A stretch of DNA of 64,000 nt from Nonomuraea sp. NBC_00507 (GCF_036013525.1 NZ_CP107853.1:1736001-1800000), one strand, 5' to 3'; positions 17,564 through 26,347 are shown, counted from the stretch's first letter. The notes: generated by a model not told the origin, from the letters alone. Numbers and translations: made by a program.

Positions 17564-18465
17564 GACAACTTCCTTCCGGTGAGCGCGAGAAACGCGTCGT
17601 CGAGCGTGGCCTGTTCGGTGCGCAGATTTCCGGGAACGATCTGGTGCCGGGCGAGGGCGAGGGTGACCGCGGGCGCGAGGTCGCCCGAGCCGCTGACCGT
17701 GATCTGCTCGCCGCTCCTGCTGACCTCGCGTACCTCGGGCAGGGCCAGCAGCACGGCGTCGTCGACCGGCGCCGAGGGCCGGAACAGCACCCGCCGATCC
17801 CCGCCCACTTGCGCGATCAGCCCGGCCGGCGTGTCGGTGGCGACCACCTTGCCGGCGTCGATCAGCGCGAGCCGGTCGCAGAGCCGCTCGGCCTCCTCCA
17901 TGAAGTGGGTGACCAGCACGATCGTCACCCCCGACTCGCGTATCTGCTCGACCAGCTCCCACGTGTCCCTGCGGGCCTGCGGGTCGAGCCCGGTCGTCAG
18001 CTCGTCGAGCACCGCGACGTGCGGCCTGCCGACCAGCGCCAACGCCACGGACAACCGCTGCCGCTGCCCTCCGGACAGTTTCTTGAAGGTGGTGTCGCGC
18101 TTGTCGCCGAGCCCGACCCGCTCCATCAGCTCGGTCCAGTTGGCCGGGTCGGGGTAGAAGGAGGCGTAGAGGTCCAGAGCCTCCCACACCTTGATCTTCT
18201 CCGGCAGGGCCGCGCTCTGCAGCTGCATGCCGAGCACCCGGCGCAGCTCGTCCCGGTCCCGCTGCGGGTCCAGCCCGGCCACCCGTACGGTGCCGCCGTC
18301 CGGCGCCCGCAGGCCGGCGACGCATTCCACGGTGGTGGTCTTGCCTGCGCCGTTCGGGCCGAGGACGCCGAAGATCTCGCCCTCGGCGACCTCGAACGAC
18401 ACGTCGTCGACCGCCAGATGGTTCGGATACTGCTTGCGCAGGTTCCTGACCTCGATGATTTTCAT
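17560..18465 (-). CDS. ABC exporter ATP-binding protein (DrrA-like)
   Basis: 301 aa. Motifs: Walker A GPNGAGKTTT, signature LSGGQRQRLSVALAL, Walker B VAVLDELTTGLDPQAR, switch region LVTHFMEEAERL. The C-terminal region (about 220-300) is the DrrA-type extension that interacts with the permease. It heads a two-gene operon with the ABC-2 permease and diverges from the sensor kinase gene 73 bp away. That layout suggests the two-component system controls the exporter. Confidence 0.93.
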   Translation of the reverse strand: MKIIEVRNLRKQYPNHLAVDDVSFEVAEGEIFGVLGPNGAGKTTTVECVAGLRAPDGGTVRVAGLDPQRDRDELRRVLGMQLQSAALPEKIKVWEALDLYASFYPDPANWTELMERVGLGDKRDTTFKKLSGGQRQRLSVALALVGRPHVAVLDELTTGLDPQARRDTWELVEQIRESGVTIVLVTHFMEEAERLCDRLALIDAGKVVATDTPAGLIAQVGGDRRVLFRPSAPVDDAVLLALPEVREVSRSGEQITVSGSGDLAPAVTLALARHQIVPGNLRTEQATLDDAFLALTGRKLS

Positions 18466-18538
18466 GGCATCGACGCTAGGAACGCGGGAGGTGTCGCGGA
18501 ATCTCGTTAGCTGCCCAGCAAGGGTGTAGCTAGGTGCA

Positions 18539-20014
18539 GTGACCGAGGCGCCCTCGCTGTCGCAGACTGAAGGCATGCTTTTGCGGAGGTTAGGTCAGGT
18601 CACGGTGCTGCTCGCGCTGCTCGTCGTCGAGGTGCCGCTGATCCTCCTGTCCGTGGTCATGCTGGTCCTGGCGGTGGCGATGGGCATGGTCTTCCTGTTC
18701 CAGCCGCAGGTTCGGATGGTCAGGAGGCTGGCCGAGCTCAACAGGCGGCTCCTGCGCGCGTGGACGGGCATCCCGGTCGAGGCCCCGTACCTGCCCAAGC
18801 CCCCGCCTCCCGTGCCGGGACTGGACGGGATGTACCGCTCAGATCGCACCCTCTACCGGACGCCGCGCATCCCCGCCTGGAACGATCGCTGGAAGTGGAT
18901 GATCACTGACCCGGCGACCTGGCGCGACGACCTCTGGCTGCTGCTGGACCCGCTGGCCAAGGCGGCGTTGCTGCCGCTGCTCGTCCTGGCCCCGGAGCTG
19001 GGCCTGCGGCTCTACGCGCTCTGGAGCAACCTGCTGCTCGGCGCGACGGCCGCGAGCCGCCTGGCCAGCCAGGTGAGCCATCTCAAGCGCACCCGCAACC
19101 TGGCGACCGACTCGCAGGCGGCCGAGATGCGCAGGATCGAACGCGACCTGCATGACGGCACGCAGGCCAGGCTGGTGGCGATCGGCATGACGCTCGGCGC
19201 CGCCGAGGAGCTGATGGACAAGGACCCGTCGGCGGCCAAGGCGCTGCTGGCCAAGGCCAGGGACGCCTCCTCCGACACGCTGACCGAGCTGCGCAGGGTC
19301 ATCCGTGGCATCCACCCTCCAGTACTGGCCGAACGCGGACTGGGCGACGCCGTCCGCGCCCTGGCCATGGACAGTCCGATGCGGGTCACCGTGGACGTCG
19401 ACCTGCCGCACCGGCCGGAGGCGCCGGTCGAGGCGGCGGCGTACTTCGCCGTCAGCGAGCTGCTCTCCAACGCCGCCCGGCACGGCGACGCCAAGACGGC
19501 GACCGTGGACCTCAGCTCCAACGGCCCTGACCTGCGCATCACGGTCACCGACGACGGCATGGGCGGCGCCGATCCGGCCAAGGGCAGCGGCCTGGCAGGC
19601 ATCGAGCGGAGGCTGGCGGCGTTCGACGGTGTGCTCGCGCTGAACAGCCCGCCCGGCGGCCCCACCACGGTGACGATGGAGCTGCCCCGGGCGCTGCCCG
19701 AGCACTGGTCGGGCGATCTGGGCAGGCTTCCACGCCGAAAGGCGATCCTGCTCGGCTTCCTGTGGGCGACGGCCTGGTGCCCGACGTTCCCGCAGGGGTT
19801 CGTGCCGGCCATCTTCAAGATCATCGACTTTGACGAGAAGTCCTGGTTCCTGGCGCTGCACCTCCCCGAGGTCTGGCAGTGGCCGACGATCATCGGCATG
19901 ATCGTGCTCGGCCTTAGCATGCACGTCATGGCCATTCGTATCCCCGCGACCCACAACAGGGAGCGCTGGATGGTGGAAGCGACCCCGACCAAGCCCTGGC
20001 GCCCATGCCTATGA
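18539..20014 (+). CDS. Sensor histidine kinase, NarL-type (HisKA_3)
   Basis: 491 aa. Membrane helices lie at about residues 22-55, 138-170 and, unusually, after the catalytic domain at about 400-420 and 445-465. The phospho-acceptor motif is ERDLHDGTQA (His205), and the HATPase domain has the N-box SELLSNAARHGDA and G-box DDGMGGADPAKGSGLAG. Having membrane helices C-terminal to the kinase core is uncommon. The GTG at 18539 is used; an ATG at 18575 is possible. It is coupled to the response regulator by an ATGA overlap. Confidence 0.9.
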   Translation: MTEAPSLSQTEGMLLRRLGQVTVLLALLVVEVPLILLSVVMLVLAVAMGMVFLFQPQVRMVRRLAELNRRLLRAWTGIPVEAPYLPKPPPPVPGLDGMYRSDRTLYRTPRIPAWNDRWKWMITDPATWRDDLWLLLDPLAKAALLPLLVLAPELGLRLYALWSNLLLGATAASRLASQVSHLKRTRNLATDSQAAEMRRIERDLHDGTQARLVAIGMTLGAAEELMDKDPSAAKALLAKARDASSDTLTELRRVIRGIHPPVLAERGLGDAVRALAMDSPMRVTVDVDLPHRPEAPVEAAAYFAVSELLSNAARHGDAKTATVDLSSNGPDLRITVTDDGMGGADPAKGSGLAGIERRLAAFDGVLALNSPPGGPTTVTMELPRALPEHWSGDLGRLPRRKAILLGFLWATAWCPTFPQGFVPAIFKIIDFDEKSWFLALHLPEVWQWPTIIGMIVLGLSMHVMAIRIPATHNRERWMVEATPTKPWRPCL

Positions 20015-20664
20015 ACCGCGTGCTCATCGCCGAGGACCTCTACCTGCTCAGAGACGGCCTGGTGCACCTGCTGCAGGCCCACGGCTTCGACGTCGTCGCC
20101 GCGGTGGAATCCGGCCCCGAACTGCTGAAGGGCCTGCTCGAGCTGCGCCCGGACGTCTCGATCGTCGACGTGCGGCTGCCGCCCACGTTCACCGACGAGG
20201 GCCTGCAGGCGGCGCTCGAGGCCAGGAAGTCCGTGCCGGGCCTGCCGATCCTCGTGCTGTCCCAGCACGTCGAGCAGCTGTATGCCCGCGAGCTGCTGGC
20301 CGACGGCACAGGCGGGATCGGCTACCTGCTCAAGGATCGGGTCTTCAACGCCGAGCAGTTCATCGACGCGGTACGCAGGGTCGCCAAAGGCGGCACCGCC
20401 ATGGACCCGGAGGTCATCGCCAAGCTGCTGGCCAGCAACGCCAGGCACGAGCCGCTGGCCGCGCTCACGCCGAGGGAGCGGGAGGTGCTCGAGGCCATGG
20501 CGGAAGGGCGCTCCAACGCGGCGATCTCCCAGCGGCTCTACCTCAGCGAGAGCGCCGTCGCCAAGCACACCGCCAACATCTTCGCCAAGCTGGGCCTCGC
20601 GCCGTCGGACGACGACAACCGGCGGGTGCTGGCCGTGCTCGCGTACCTCAACAGCCGCAGCTGA
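20011..20664 (+). CDS. Response regulator, NarL/LuxR type
   Basis: 217 aa. A receiver domain (residues 1-120; phospho-acceptor Asp53 in SIVDVRLP, Lys in GYLLKDRVF) precedes a LuxR-type helix-turn-helix (about 150-215; LTPREREVLEAMAEGRSN). It starts at the ATG whose TGA overlaps the kinase stop; an ATG two codons upstream is an alternative. It is the cognate partner of the kinase and a probable regulator of the divergent ABC exporter operon. Confidence 0.93.
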   Translation: MNRVLIAEDLYLLRDGLVHLLQAHGFDVVAAVESGPELLKGLLELRPDVSIVDVRLPPTFTDEGLQAALEARKSVPGLPILVLSQHVEQLYARELLADGTGGIGYLLKDRVFNAEQFIDAVRRVAKGGTAMDPEVIAKLLASNARHEPLAALTPREREVLEAMAEGRSNAAISQRLYLSESAVAKHTANIFAKLGLAPSDDDNRRVLAVLAYLNSRS

Positions 20665-20736
20665 CAACGTGGCCCTGAGTTGTCGGTCCTCTCGGATATT
20701 TTCATAGAGGCACGGCGCGACGAAGGGGTGTAACAG

Positions 20737-21834
20737 GTGAAAATCCGGGTTAACCGCGATGTACTCGCAGAGGCGGTGGCGTGGGCTGCCCGAGTCCTGC
20801 CCAGCCGCCCTGTAGTGCCCGTCCTGTCCGGGCTCCTGCTGGAGGCAGGCGAGGATCTGAGCCTGTCCGCGTTCGACTACGACGTCTCCGCCCGGGCCGT
20901 GATCAACGCCGACGTGGCCGAGGAAGGCAGCGTGCTGATCCCCGGCCGGCTCTTGGCCGAGATCAGCCGGAGCCTCCCCGCGGACGACGTGGAGATCGTC
21001 ACCGAAGGCCCTGAGGCGGTGCTGACCTGTGGCAGTGCCGAGTTCGGGCTCGTCACGATGCCGGTCGAGGACTTTCCGAGCCTGCCCACGATGCCGCCGG
21101 CCATCGGCGCCGTCGGCGGCGGCGTGTTCGCCTCGGCCGTCGGCCAGGTCGCGCCCGCCGCCAGCCGCGACGACACGCTGCCGATGCTCACCGGCATCAG
21201 GGTCGACATCGACGGCGAGTCCGTGGCGATGGCGGCGACCGACCGCTACCGCATCGGGGCCCGCGACTTCACCTGGCGTCCGGCCAGTCCTGACGTGGCC
21301 GTCTCCGCGATGGTGCCGGCCCGGGTGCTGGTCGAGGTGGCCAAGTCGCTGCGCGGCGGCGAGGTATGGATCGCGATGGGCGACGGGGTGGCCGGGTTCG
21401 AGAGCGTGGGGCGCAGCACGACGGTGCGGCTGCTCGACGAGCAGTTCATCGACTACCGTGCCAGGCTGACCAACGACTGGTCGATCAGGGCCGACGTGCC
21501 GGTGACGCCGTTCGTCAACGCGATCAAGCGGGTGGCGCTGGTGGCCGAGCGCAACACCGCCATCCGGCTGTCGTTCACGCAGGGGCAGGTGCTGATCCAG
21601 GCGGGTGGCGGCGACATCGGGCGCGGCACCGAGGTGGTCGAGTGCGAGCTGCGGGGTGAGGACATCCAGATCGCCTTCCAGTCACAGTTCCTGCTGGACG
21701 GGCTGGTGGGGATCGAGAGCGACCTGGCCCGCATCAACATGGAGTCGCCGACCAGGCCCGCCCTCATCCAGGACGTTCCGGGCGACGCCGCCCCGTCCTT
21801 CCGCTACCTGGTCATGTCTCTCCGCCAGCAGTAA
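20737..21834 (+). CDS. DNA polymerase III beta-clamp paralogue
   Basis: 365 aa spanning the three beta-clamp domains (about 1-120, 125-240 and 245-365). Clamp motifs include MLTGIRVDIDGESVAMAATDRYRI and the C-terminal FRYLVMSLRQQ, in place of the canonical hydrophobic-pocket tail. The main dnaN normally sits beside dnaA and recF, which are absent, so this is inferred to be a second clamp. It could serve repair or damage-tolerance polymerases. The start is GTG after a gaagggg site. Confidence 0.85.
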   Translation: MKIRVNRDVLAEAVAWAARVLPSRPVVPVLSGLLLEAGEDLSLSAFDYDVSARAVINADVAEEGSVLIPGRLLAEISRSLPADDVEIVTEGPEAVLTCGSAEFGLVTMPVEDFPSLPTMPPAIGAVGGGVFASAVGQVAPAASRDDTLPMLTGIRVDIDGESVAMAATDRYRIGARDFTWRPASPDVAVSAMVPARVLVEVAKSLRGGEVWIAMGDGVAGFESVGRSTTVRLLDEQFIDYRARLTNDWSIRADVPVTPFVNAIKRVALVAERNTAIRLSFTQGQVLIQAGGGDIGRGTEVVECELRGEDIQIAFQSQFLLDGLVGIESDLARINMESPTRPALIQDVPGDAAPSFRYLVMSLRQQ

Positions 21835-21883
21835 GGACCCTGCGGCTTCGCGATCGTGCGGGAGACGCATTCTGCCCCGGGGG

Positions 21884-21942
21884 CCGGCGCCTCCCTGCAA
21901 ACGCCGAGCGGCCGCTTCGGCCGGGGGAGGGCGGGGCGCCGG
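21884..21942. terminator. GC-rich two-part hairpin between convergent dnaN paralogue and MarR gene
   Basis: Outer arms ccggcgcc (21884-21891) and ggcgccgg (21935-21942) enclose an inner cggccg/cggccg stem (21909-21923). It sits 50 bp after the clamp gene and 8 bp after the MarR gene on the other strand, so it fits a bidirectional terminator without a T run. Confidence 0.5.
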
Positions 21943-21949
21943 GGCGGGG

Positions 21950-22426
21950 TCAGTTCCGGGGTGGCACGTCGGTGCGGTCCTTTCCGGTTTGGCGGTCGGC
22001 CACTGCCTTGAAGACCCGCTTGAAGTCCGCATACGCCTGCTCACCCACCGCCTGCGCATGCTCCGCCTCCATCGCGGCGAGGATCGCGTCCGACTTGGCC
22101 ATGTGATCGCGGCCCTTCTCGGTAGGCACGATCAGCTTGGCACGGCGGTCGGCCGGGTCCGGCCGGCGTTCCACATACCCGAGCTCCACCAGCTCGTCCA
22201 CCAGGGTGCCGATCACCTGCTTGTGCTGCCCGGACTGCGCCGCCAGGTCGGTGGCCCTGCTGCCTTCCTCGTCCAGGTAGGCGATCACCGCACCGTGCCG
22301 TGGCCGCACCTGCGGATGCCCCTGCTCGCTCAGCCGGGTGAACAGCTCCCGCTGCAGGCTGAAAAGGGTCCGGCTGGACAGAATGCCGAGATCGGGCTCC
22401 TCCTGCTTGCGCTGGCTCCTGCGCAC
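21950..22426 (-). CDS. MarR-family transcriptional regulator
   Basis: 158 aa with the MarR winged-helix core (residues about 40-115; RATDLAAQSGQHKQVIGTLVDELVELGYVERRPDPADRRAK region). It starts at a GTG with a ggagg site 7 nt upstream. It is divergent from a monooxygenase/NmrA operon across 62 bp, a typical arrangement in which MarR represses both directions and is released by phenolic or quinone-like compounds. Confidence 0.9.
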   Translation of the reverse strand: MRRSQRKQEEPDLGILSSRTLFSLQRELFTRLSEQGHPQVRPRHGAVIAYLDEEGSRATDLAAQSGQHKQVIGTLVDELVELGYVERRPDPADRRAKLIVPTEKGRDHMAKSDAILAAMEAEHAQAVGEQAYADFKRVFKAVADRQTGKDRTDVPPRN

Positions 22427-22453
22427 CTCACAGCCTCCATTTAGTCACCAACC

Positions 22454-22482
22454 TTGACAGTCATTAATCATTACTATATTGT
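22454..22482 (+). promoter_or_regulatory. Promoter of the monooxygenase operon, probably leaderless
   Basis: A perfect -35 TTGACA (22454-22459) is separated by 17 bp from -10 TATTGT (22477-22482). The expected start of transcription, about 7 nt later, coincides with the A of the ATG at 22489, and no ribosome binding site precedes that ATG. The spacer is an AT-rich imperfect palindrome around attaat, a likely MarR operator. Confidence 0.6.
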
Positions 22483-22488
22483 CGTGGC

Positions 22489-22776
22489 ATGACGACAACG
22501 GTGGAACTCACCAGGTTCCGTGTCGCACCCGAGCAGGCCGACCTGCTTTTGGCGGCACGCCCGCGGATGGTCGCGGACTTCCAGGCCGATCGGGCGGGAT
22601 TCCTGAGCGCCAAGCTGGTCCGCGTGTCCGACGGCGAGTGGCTGGACATCGTGGAGTGGCGCACGCCAGAGGACTTCGCCGCCTCCCGCGCCAAAGGCGC
22701 GAACCTGCCTGGCATCCAGGCCTTTTTCGATCTGATCGACGAGCTCGTGTCCATGGAAGAGGGGACAATACGATGA
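22489..22776 (+). CDS. Antibiotic biosynthesis monooxygenase-domain (ABM) protein
   Basis: 95 aa, a single ferredoxin-like ABM domain (MTTTVELTRFRVAPEQADLLL start, LDIVEWRTPEDF core). Such small cofactor-free proteins oxidise quinol-like or polyketide substrates, or act as dimeric stress enzymes. It is the first gene of a two-gene operon with an ATGA overlap to the NmrA-type gene, under a divergent MarR regulator. The combination suggests handling of a reactive aromatic compound. Confidence 0.8.
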   Translation: MTTTVELTRFRVAPEQADLLLAARPRMVADFQADRAGFLSAKLVRVSDGEWLDIVEWRTPEDFAASRAKGANLPGIQAFFDLIDELVSMEEGTIR

Positions 22777-23612
22777 CCATTTTGATCACCGGTGCCACCG
22801 GCACCGTTTCCAGCGCGGTGCTGCGGTCCTTGGCGGGCACGGAGGATGTGCGGGTCCTGGTGCGGGACGCGGCGAAGGCGCCGTCCGGTGTGGAGGTAGC
22901 GGTCGGCGACTTGCACAAACCTGAGACGCTCGGCCAGGCGTTCAAGGGCGTGGACACGTTGTGGTTGCTGACCGCGATGGGCCCGCAGGCTCCCCATGCC
23001 AGCATGAACGCCGTCTGGGCGGCCAGAAAGGCCGGGGTGGACCACATCGTGCGCATGTCGGCCATCGGTGCCGCCCACGACGCGCCGACCCGCAACGGCC
23101 GGCTGCACGCCCTGTCCGACGTCGAGCTCGCGGCCTCGGGTCTCGGCTGGACCGTCATCCGCCCGGCCTTCTTCATGCAGAACCTTTTCGGCTCGGTGAA
23201 CGGCGACACCCTCTACGGCGCGACGGGCGAGGGCCGGGTGAGCATGATCGACGTACGCGACATCGGCGACTTCGCCGCCGCGGTCCTGCGTGATCCGGCG
23301 CCGCACAAGGGCAAGACTTACACTCTCACGGGCCCGGCCAGCATCTCACTGGGGGACGCGGCCGCCGCACTGAGCAAGGTGTACGGCACGCCGATCGACT
23401 ACCAGCCGGTCACCGTGGACGACGCGGAGCGTGCGATGCGAGCGGCCGGGCTGCCGGAGTGGGATGCGGCGGTCACCAAGGAATACCTCACGGCGTACGC
23501 CCAGGGCTGGGGCGACTACACCACGCCGGCGTTCACGGACGTGACGGGCCGCCCCGGCAGGTCATTCACCGACTTCGCGAAAGATCACGCCGACCGGCTC
23601 AGGAGTCGGTGA
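22773..23612 (+). CDS. NmrA-like NAD(P)H-binding oxidoreductase (atypical SDR)
   Basis: 279 aa. The Rossmann nucleotide-binding motif ITGATGTVSSAV (GxxGxxS/G) is at the N-terminus, with VAVGDLHKPETLGQAF and the active-site-like region IRPAFFMQNLFGSV. It matches QOR2/NmrA-type atypical short-chain dehydrogenases, which reduce quinones or sense NADP. The start overlaps the ABM stop (ATGA). Its end overlaps the convergent GntR gene by 14 nt. Confidence 0.87.
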   Translation: MTILITGATGTVSSAVLRSLAGTEDVRVLVRDAAKAPSGVEVAVGDLHKPETLGQAFKGVDTLWLLTAMGPQAPHASMNAVWAARKAGVDHIVRMSAIGAAHDAPTRNGRLHALSDVELAASGLGWTVIRPAFFMQNLFGSVNGDTLYGATGEGRVSMIDVRDIGDFAAAVLRDPAPHKGKTYTLTGPASISLGDAAAALSKVYGTPIDYQPVTVDDAERAMRAAGLPEWDAAVTKEYLTAYAQGWGDYTTPAFTDVTGRPGRSFTDFAKDHADRLRSR

Positions 23613-24273
23613 GCGCGATGAGGATGTGCTCCATGCAGGCGTGCCCGGCCCGCTCGGCCGCCGCCGCGTCTCCGGCCGCGATGGCGCGGGCGATCGCGTC
23701 GTGCGGGATGTAGCTCTTGTTGAGGGATGTGCCCGCCGCCGTGATGCTGGCGCGCAGGGCCGCGGAGAAGTCCTCATACAGGTCGATCAGCACGAGGTTG
23801 TGCGTGGCGTGCGCGACCGCCATGTGGAAGGCCAGGTCGGCCTCGACGAAGGAGTCAGGGTCGTCCAGCTCCCACGCACGGTCGCGCTCGGCCAGCGCCG
23901 CCTCGATGTGGACGATGTCCTCGTCGGTGCGCCGGGTGGCGGCCAGGCGCGCCGACTCGACCTCGAGCGCGCGGCGTACCTCGAGGATCTCCAACTGCTC
24001 GGCCTGCTTCAGCCGCCGCAGCATGGCGCCGGACAGCTCGCTGGTCGCGCGGACGTAAGTGCCGTCCCCCTGACGGCACTCGAGCAGCCCGGCGTGCGTG
24101 AGCGCGCGTACGGCCTCACGAACGGTGTTACGACCTACTCCGAGCTGCTCGGCGAGCACGGTCTCGGTCGGGATCTTGCCGTTCATCTGCCACGACCCTG
24201 AGGTGATCTGCTCTTTGAGCTGGTCGATCACCTGGTCGACAAGCGAAGCCCGCTGCGCCGTACGCAGACTCAC
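23599..24273 (-). CDS. GntR/FadR-family transcriptional regulator
   Basis: 224 aa. The winged helix at residues about 10-75 (GKIPTETVLAEQLGVGRNTVREAVRALTHAGLL region) precedes an all-helical FCD ligand domain (about 90-215) with the metal-ligand pattern Asp/His (EADLAFHMAVAHATHN). It binds an organic acid effector in the family; the ligand here is unknown. The start is a GTG at 24273. No metabolic genes are in the same operon, so the target may be elsewhere or only itself. Confidence 0.9.
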   Translation of the reverse strand: MSLRTAQRASLVDQVIDQLKEQITSGSWQMNGKIPTETVLAEQLGVGRNTVREAVRALTHAGLLECRQGDGTYVRATSELSGAMLRRLKQAEQLEILEVRRALEVESARLAATRRTDEDIVHIEAALAERDRAWELDDPDSFVEADLAFHMAVAHATHNLVLIDLYEDFSAALRASITAAGTSLNKSYIPHDAIARAIAAGDAAAAERAGHACMEHILIALTDS

Positions 24274-24293
24274 AGTCCGCCTCCTCCGGGGAA

Positions 24294-24322
24294 ACCAATC
24301 ATCCTATGAGTCAATGACTGGT
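24294..24322. promoter_or_regulatory. Inverted repeat upstream of the GntR gene, candidate operator
   Basis: accaatcat (24294-24302) and atgactggt (24314-24322) form an inverted repeat with one mismatch and an 11-bp centre, 21 bp upstream of the GTG. The TGGT/ACCA ends match the general FadR-subfamily operator pattern, so autoregulation is likely. Confidence 0.45.
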
Positions 24323-24373
24323 AGACCCTAATTATTCCAGACTCAAAAGCCAAATCTGGAGCTCTCCGGAGGC

Positions 24374-25717
24374 TCAGCGGGAAACTATGGCGTCGACCGT
24401 GACTCCCGCCATGGCAGAGCGGACTCCGGCGGCTTCGAGGGCCTTACGATATGCCGCCGTCTGCTGCGCCACGGACCCGACCCTGCCGTAGAGGTCGCCC
24501 AGCTCGCGCCAGCAGCGAGCGACCTGCCGGTCGGTGCCGAACACCGGCCGGTCCAGCGCGCTCAGCATCCGGGAAGCCGCGGCGAGATCCGCCGTGGCGT
24601 CCTGGCCCTGGTCGAGCGCCACGGTGGCGAGCACGAGGCACGCCTCGACAGGCGTGATGCCCGCCTGGTCGGACGACGGCTCCAGCGCCGCATGAGCCAG
24701 CTCGGCGGCCCGCACGGGGTCGCCGGCCCGCAGCCTCACCCGCGCGTGCACGATGAGGCTCTCGCCGTGTTCGCGGGTGGCGCTGGGGAAGCCGGCGAAG
24801 ACCTGGGAGGCGGCCGTGATGAGCGGCTCGGCCTCGTCGATCGGCGCGGTGGCCATCCTGGACCAGTGCATGGCGGCTCGGGCCAGCTGCAGCGCGAGCC
24901 GGGACGCGCGACCAGCCATGATCGCGTCGTCGGCCAGGCGCACGGCCAGCGCGGAGTCCTCGCCTGCCGCGGCTGCGGCACTCGCGTGCCACAACGTGCG
25001 GATCTCTCCGGAACGGTCCATAACTTGTGGTACGCCTGCCGTGTCCAGCACCCGCTTGACGTATGCCAGCTCGGGGGAGCCGCTCTCCCGCTCGCCGCGT
25101 GCCTCGATGAGCGCGGTGGCCAGGTCGACGGCGATCTCGCCTTCGGTGATGGACAGCCGCTCGGCCTGCTCCAGCGCGTATGTGGCCAGGTCGCGAGCGC
25201 GCAGCCGGTCGCCGGCCCGCTGGTAGCAGCGGCTCAGCGCGATGGTGAGTGGGAGGTCGGCCAGCCGCTCGGGGTGAGCCGCGGCCTCTCTGCGCAGGCG
25301 CTCGAAGGCCTCCACCGCCTGGCCGAGGCGACCCTGGGCCTCGAGGGCACGGGCCCGGCCGAAGCGGGCCTGTGCGGTCAGCATGGCGTTTTCCTCGTCG
25401 GCCGCCTTCACGATCTCCGTGAAGCGGTCCGCGGCGACGGTGGCATCGCCGTGGTGCAGCTCAAGCTCGGCATGGCGCAACCCGAGCTCGGTGTCGATGC
25501 GCTGCCGGGGCTCGATCCCGTGAAGGAGGAACTCGGTCGTGCATCCAAGCCGCTCGGCCAGCAGCCGAGCCACGACAGGAGTCGGCGTGCGCTTGCCCGA
25601 CTCAATGAGCGAGACATAACTGTCAGACAGGTCGGGTCCGGCCAGCTGGGCCTGTGACATCCGCCTGTTCAGCCGCAGTCCACGGACGCGGTCACCGATG
25701 GTTCCCTGACTCGGCAT
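24374..25717 (-). CDS. XRE-family regulator with TPR-like helical repeats
   Basis: About 447 aa. An N-terminal helix-turn-helix (residues about 6-60; SQAQLAGPDLSDSYVSLIESGKRTPTP region) is followed by some 350 residues of alpha-helical TPR-like repeats. This architecture is abundant in actinomycetes and often acts in development or signalling, sometimes sensing peptides. I chose the ATG at 25717; an ATG four codons upstream is also possible. Nearest targets are unknown. Confidence 0.85.
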   Translation of the reverse strand: MPSQGTIGDRVRGLRLNRRMSQAQLAGPDLSDSYVSLIESGKRTPTPVVARLLAERLGCTTEFLLHGIEPRQRIDTELGLRHAELELHHGDATVAADRFTEIVKAADEENAMLTAQARFGRARALEAQGRLGQAVEAFERLRREAAAHPERLADLPLTIALSRCYQRAGDRLRARDLATYALEQAERLSITEGEIAVDLATALIEARGERESGSPELAYVKRVLDTAGVPQVMDRSGEIRTLWHASAAAAAGEDSALAVRLADDAIMAGRASRLALQLARAAMHWSRMATAPIDEAEPLITAASQVFAGFPSATREHGESLIVHARVRLRAGDPVRAAELAHAALEPSSDQAGITPVEACLVLATVALDQGQDATADLAAASRMLSALDRPVFGTDRQVARCWRELGDLYGRVGSVAQQTAAYRKALEAAGVRSAMAGVTVDAIVSR

Positions 25718-25813
25718 CTCATCTCTCAAGGCGGGGAAGGGTCAACAACACGCAATGATTGCATGAAGTAGCCGAATCTGGTATCCCCGCGTGAAGAATT
25801 CTCCACCCGGGGA

Positions 25814-26347
25814 TTAATCGTCGCTGTCGTCCTTGCTGGGGAAAAGCATCTGGCAGACCTCGAGGTAGAGGGTCTCCGGATACGGAATGTACTCAACCGT
25901 TGACAGAGCTTGGTCTTGTCCGGCCGATTCCAGGATGAACTCACCGTAACCGAGCATGCGCCCTAGGAGAGTTCTCTGGAAGCTCATGTCGGTGACCTTG
26001 CTCAAGGGCATCATCGCGACCTTGCGAGTAATGAGGCCTGTGGTGAGCAACATCCGTTTCGAGGTCACCACAAAGTAATCGACCGACCACTCCGCGACTT
26101 TCCATACGAAACGGATCAACAGCAGGAGCCACAACCACCACACGACGACCAGCGCCGTGCCGCCTCCTTGGTTGTCGCCGAAGAACTTGCTGAGCAGGCC
26201 GGCGACGATCAAGCCGGCGAACACCTCGGCCACCGGGCGGAGCAGGACGGCGGGATGCCGCCGCACCATGAGGTGTTGTTGTTCGGTGGGGAGAAGGTAA
26301 CGACTGACCGACGCCGGGGCGGAGTCCCCGTGGGTCACAAGTCTCAT
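25814..26347 (-). CDS. Membrane-anchored PH-like (bPH2) domain protein
   Basis: 177 aa. Two adjacent membrane helices (about residues 40-58 and 66-85) are followed by a bacterial PH-like domain (WSVDYFVVTSKRMLLTTGLITRK, then MPLSKVTDMSFQRTLLGRMLGYGE), the YdbS/bPH2 pattern. The function is unknown, possibly membrane stress or lipid sensing. It is preceded by a 52-aa gene with a 4-nt ATGA overlap, so they form an operon. Confidence 0.82.
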   Translation of the reverse strand: MRLVTHGDSAPASVSRYLLPTEQQHLMVRRHPAVLLRPVAEVFAGLIVAGLLSKFFGDNQGGGTALVVVWWLWLLLLIRFVWKVAEWSVDYFVVTSKRMLLTTGLITRKVAMMPLSKVTDMSFQRTLLGRMLGYGEFILESAGQDQALSTVEYIPYPETLYLEVCQMLFPSKDDSDD

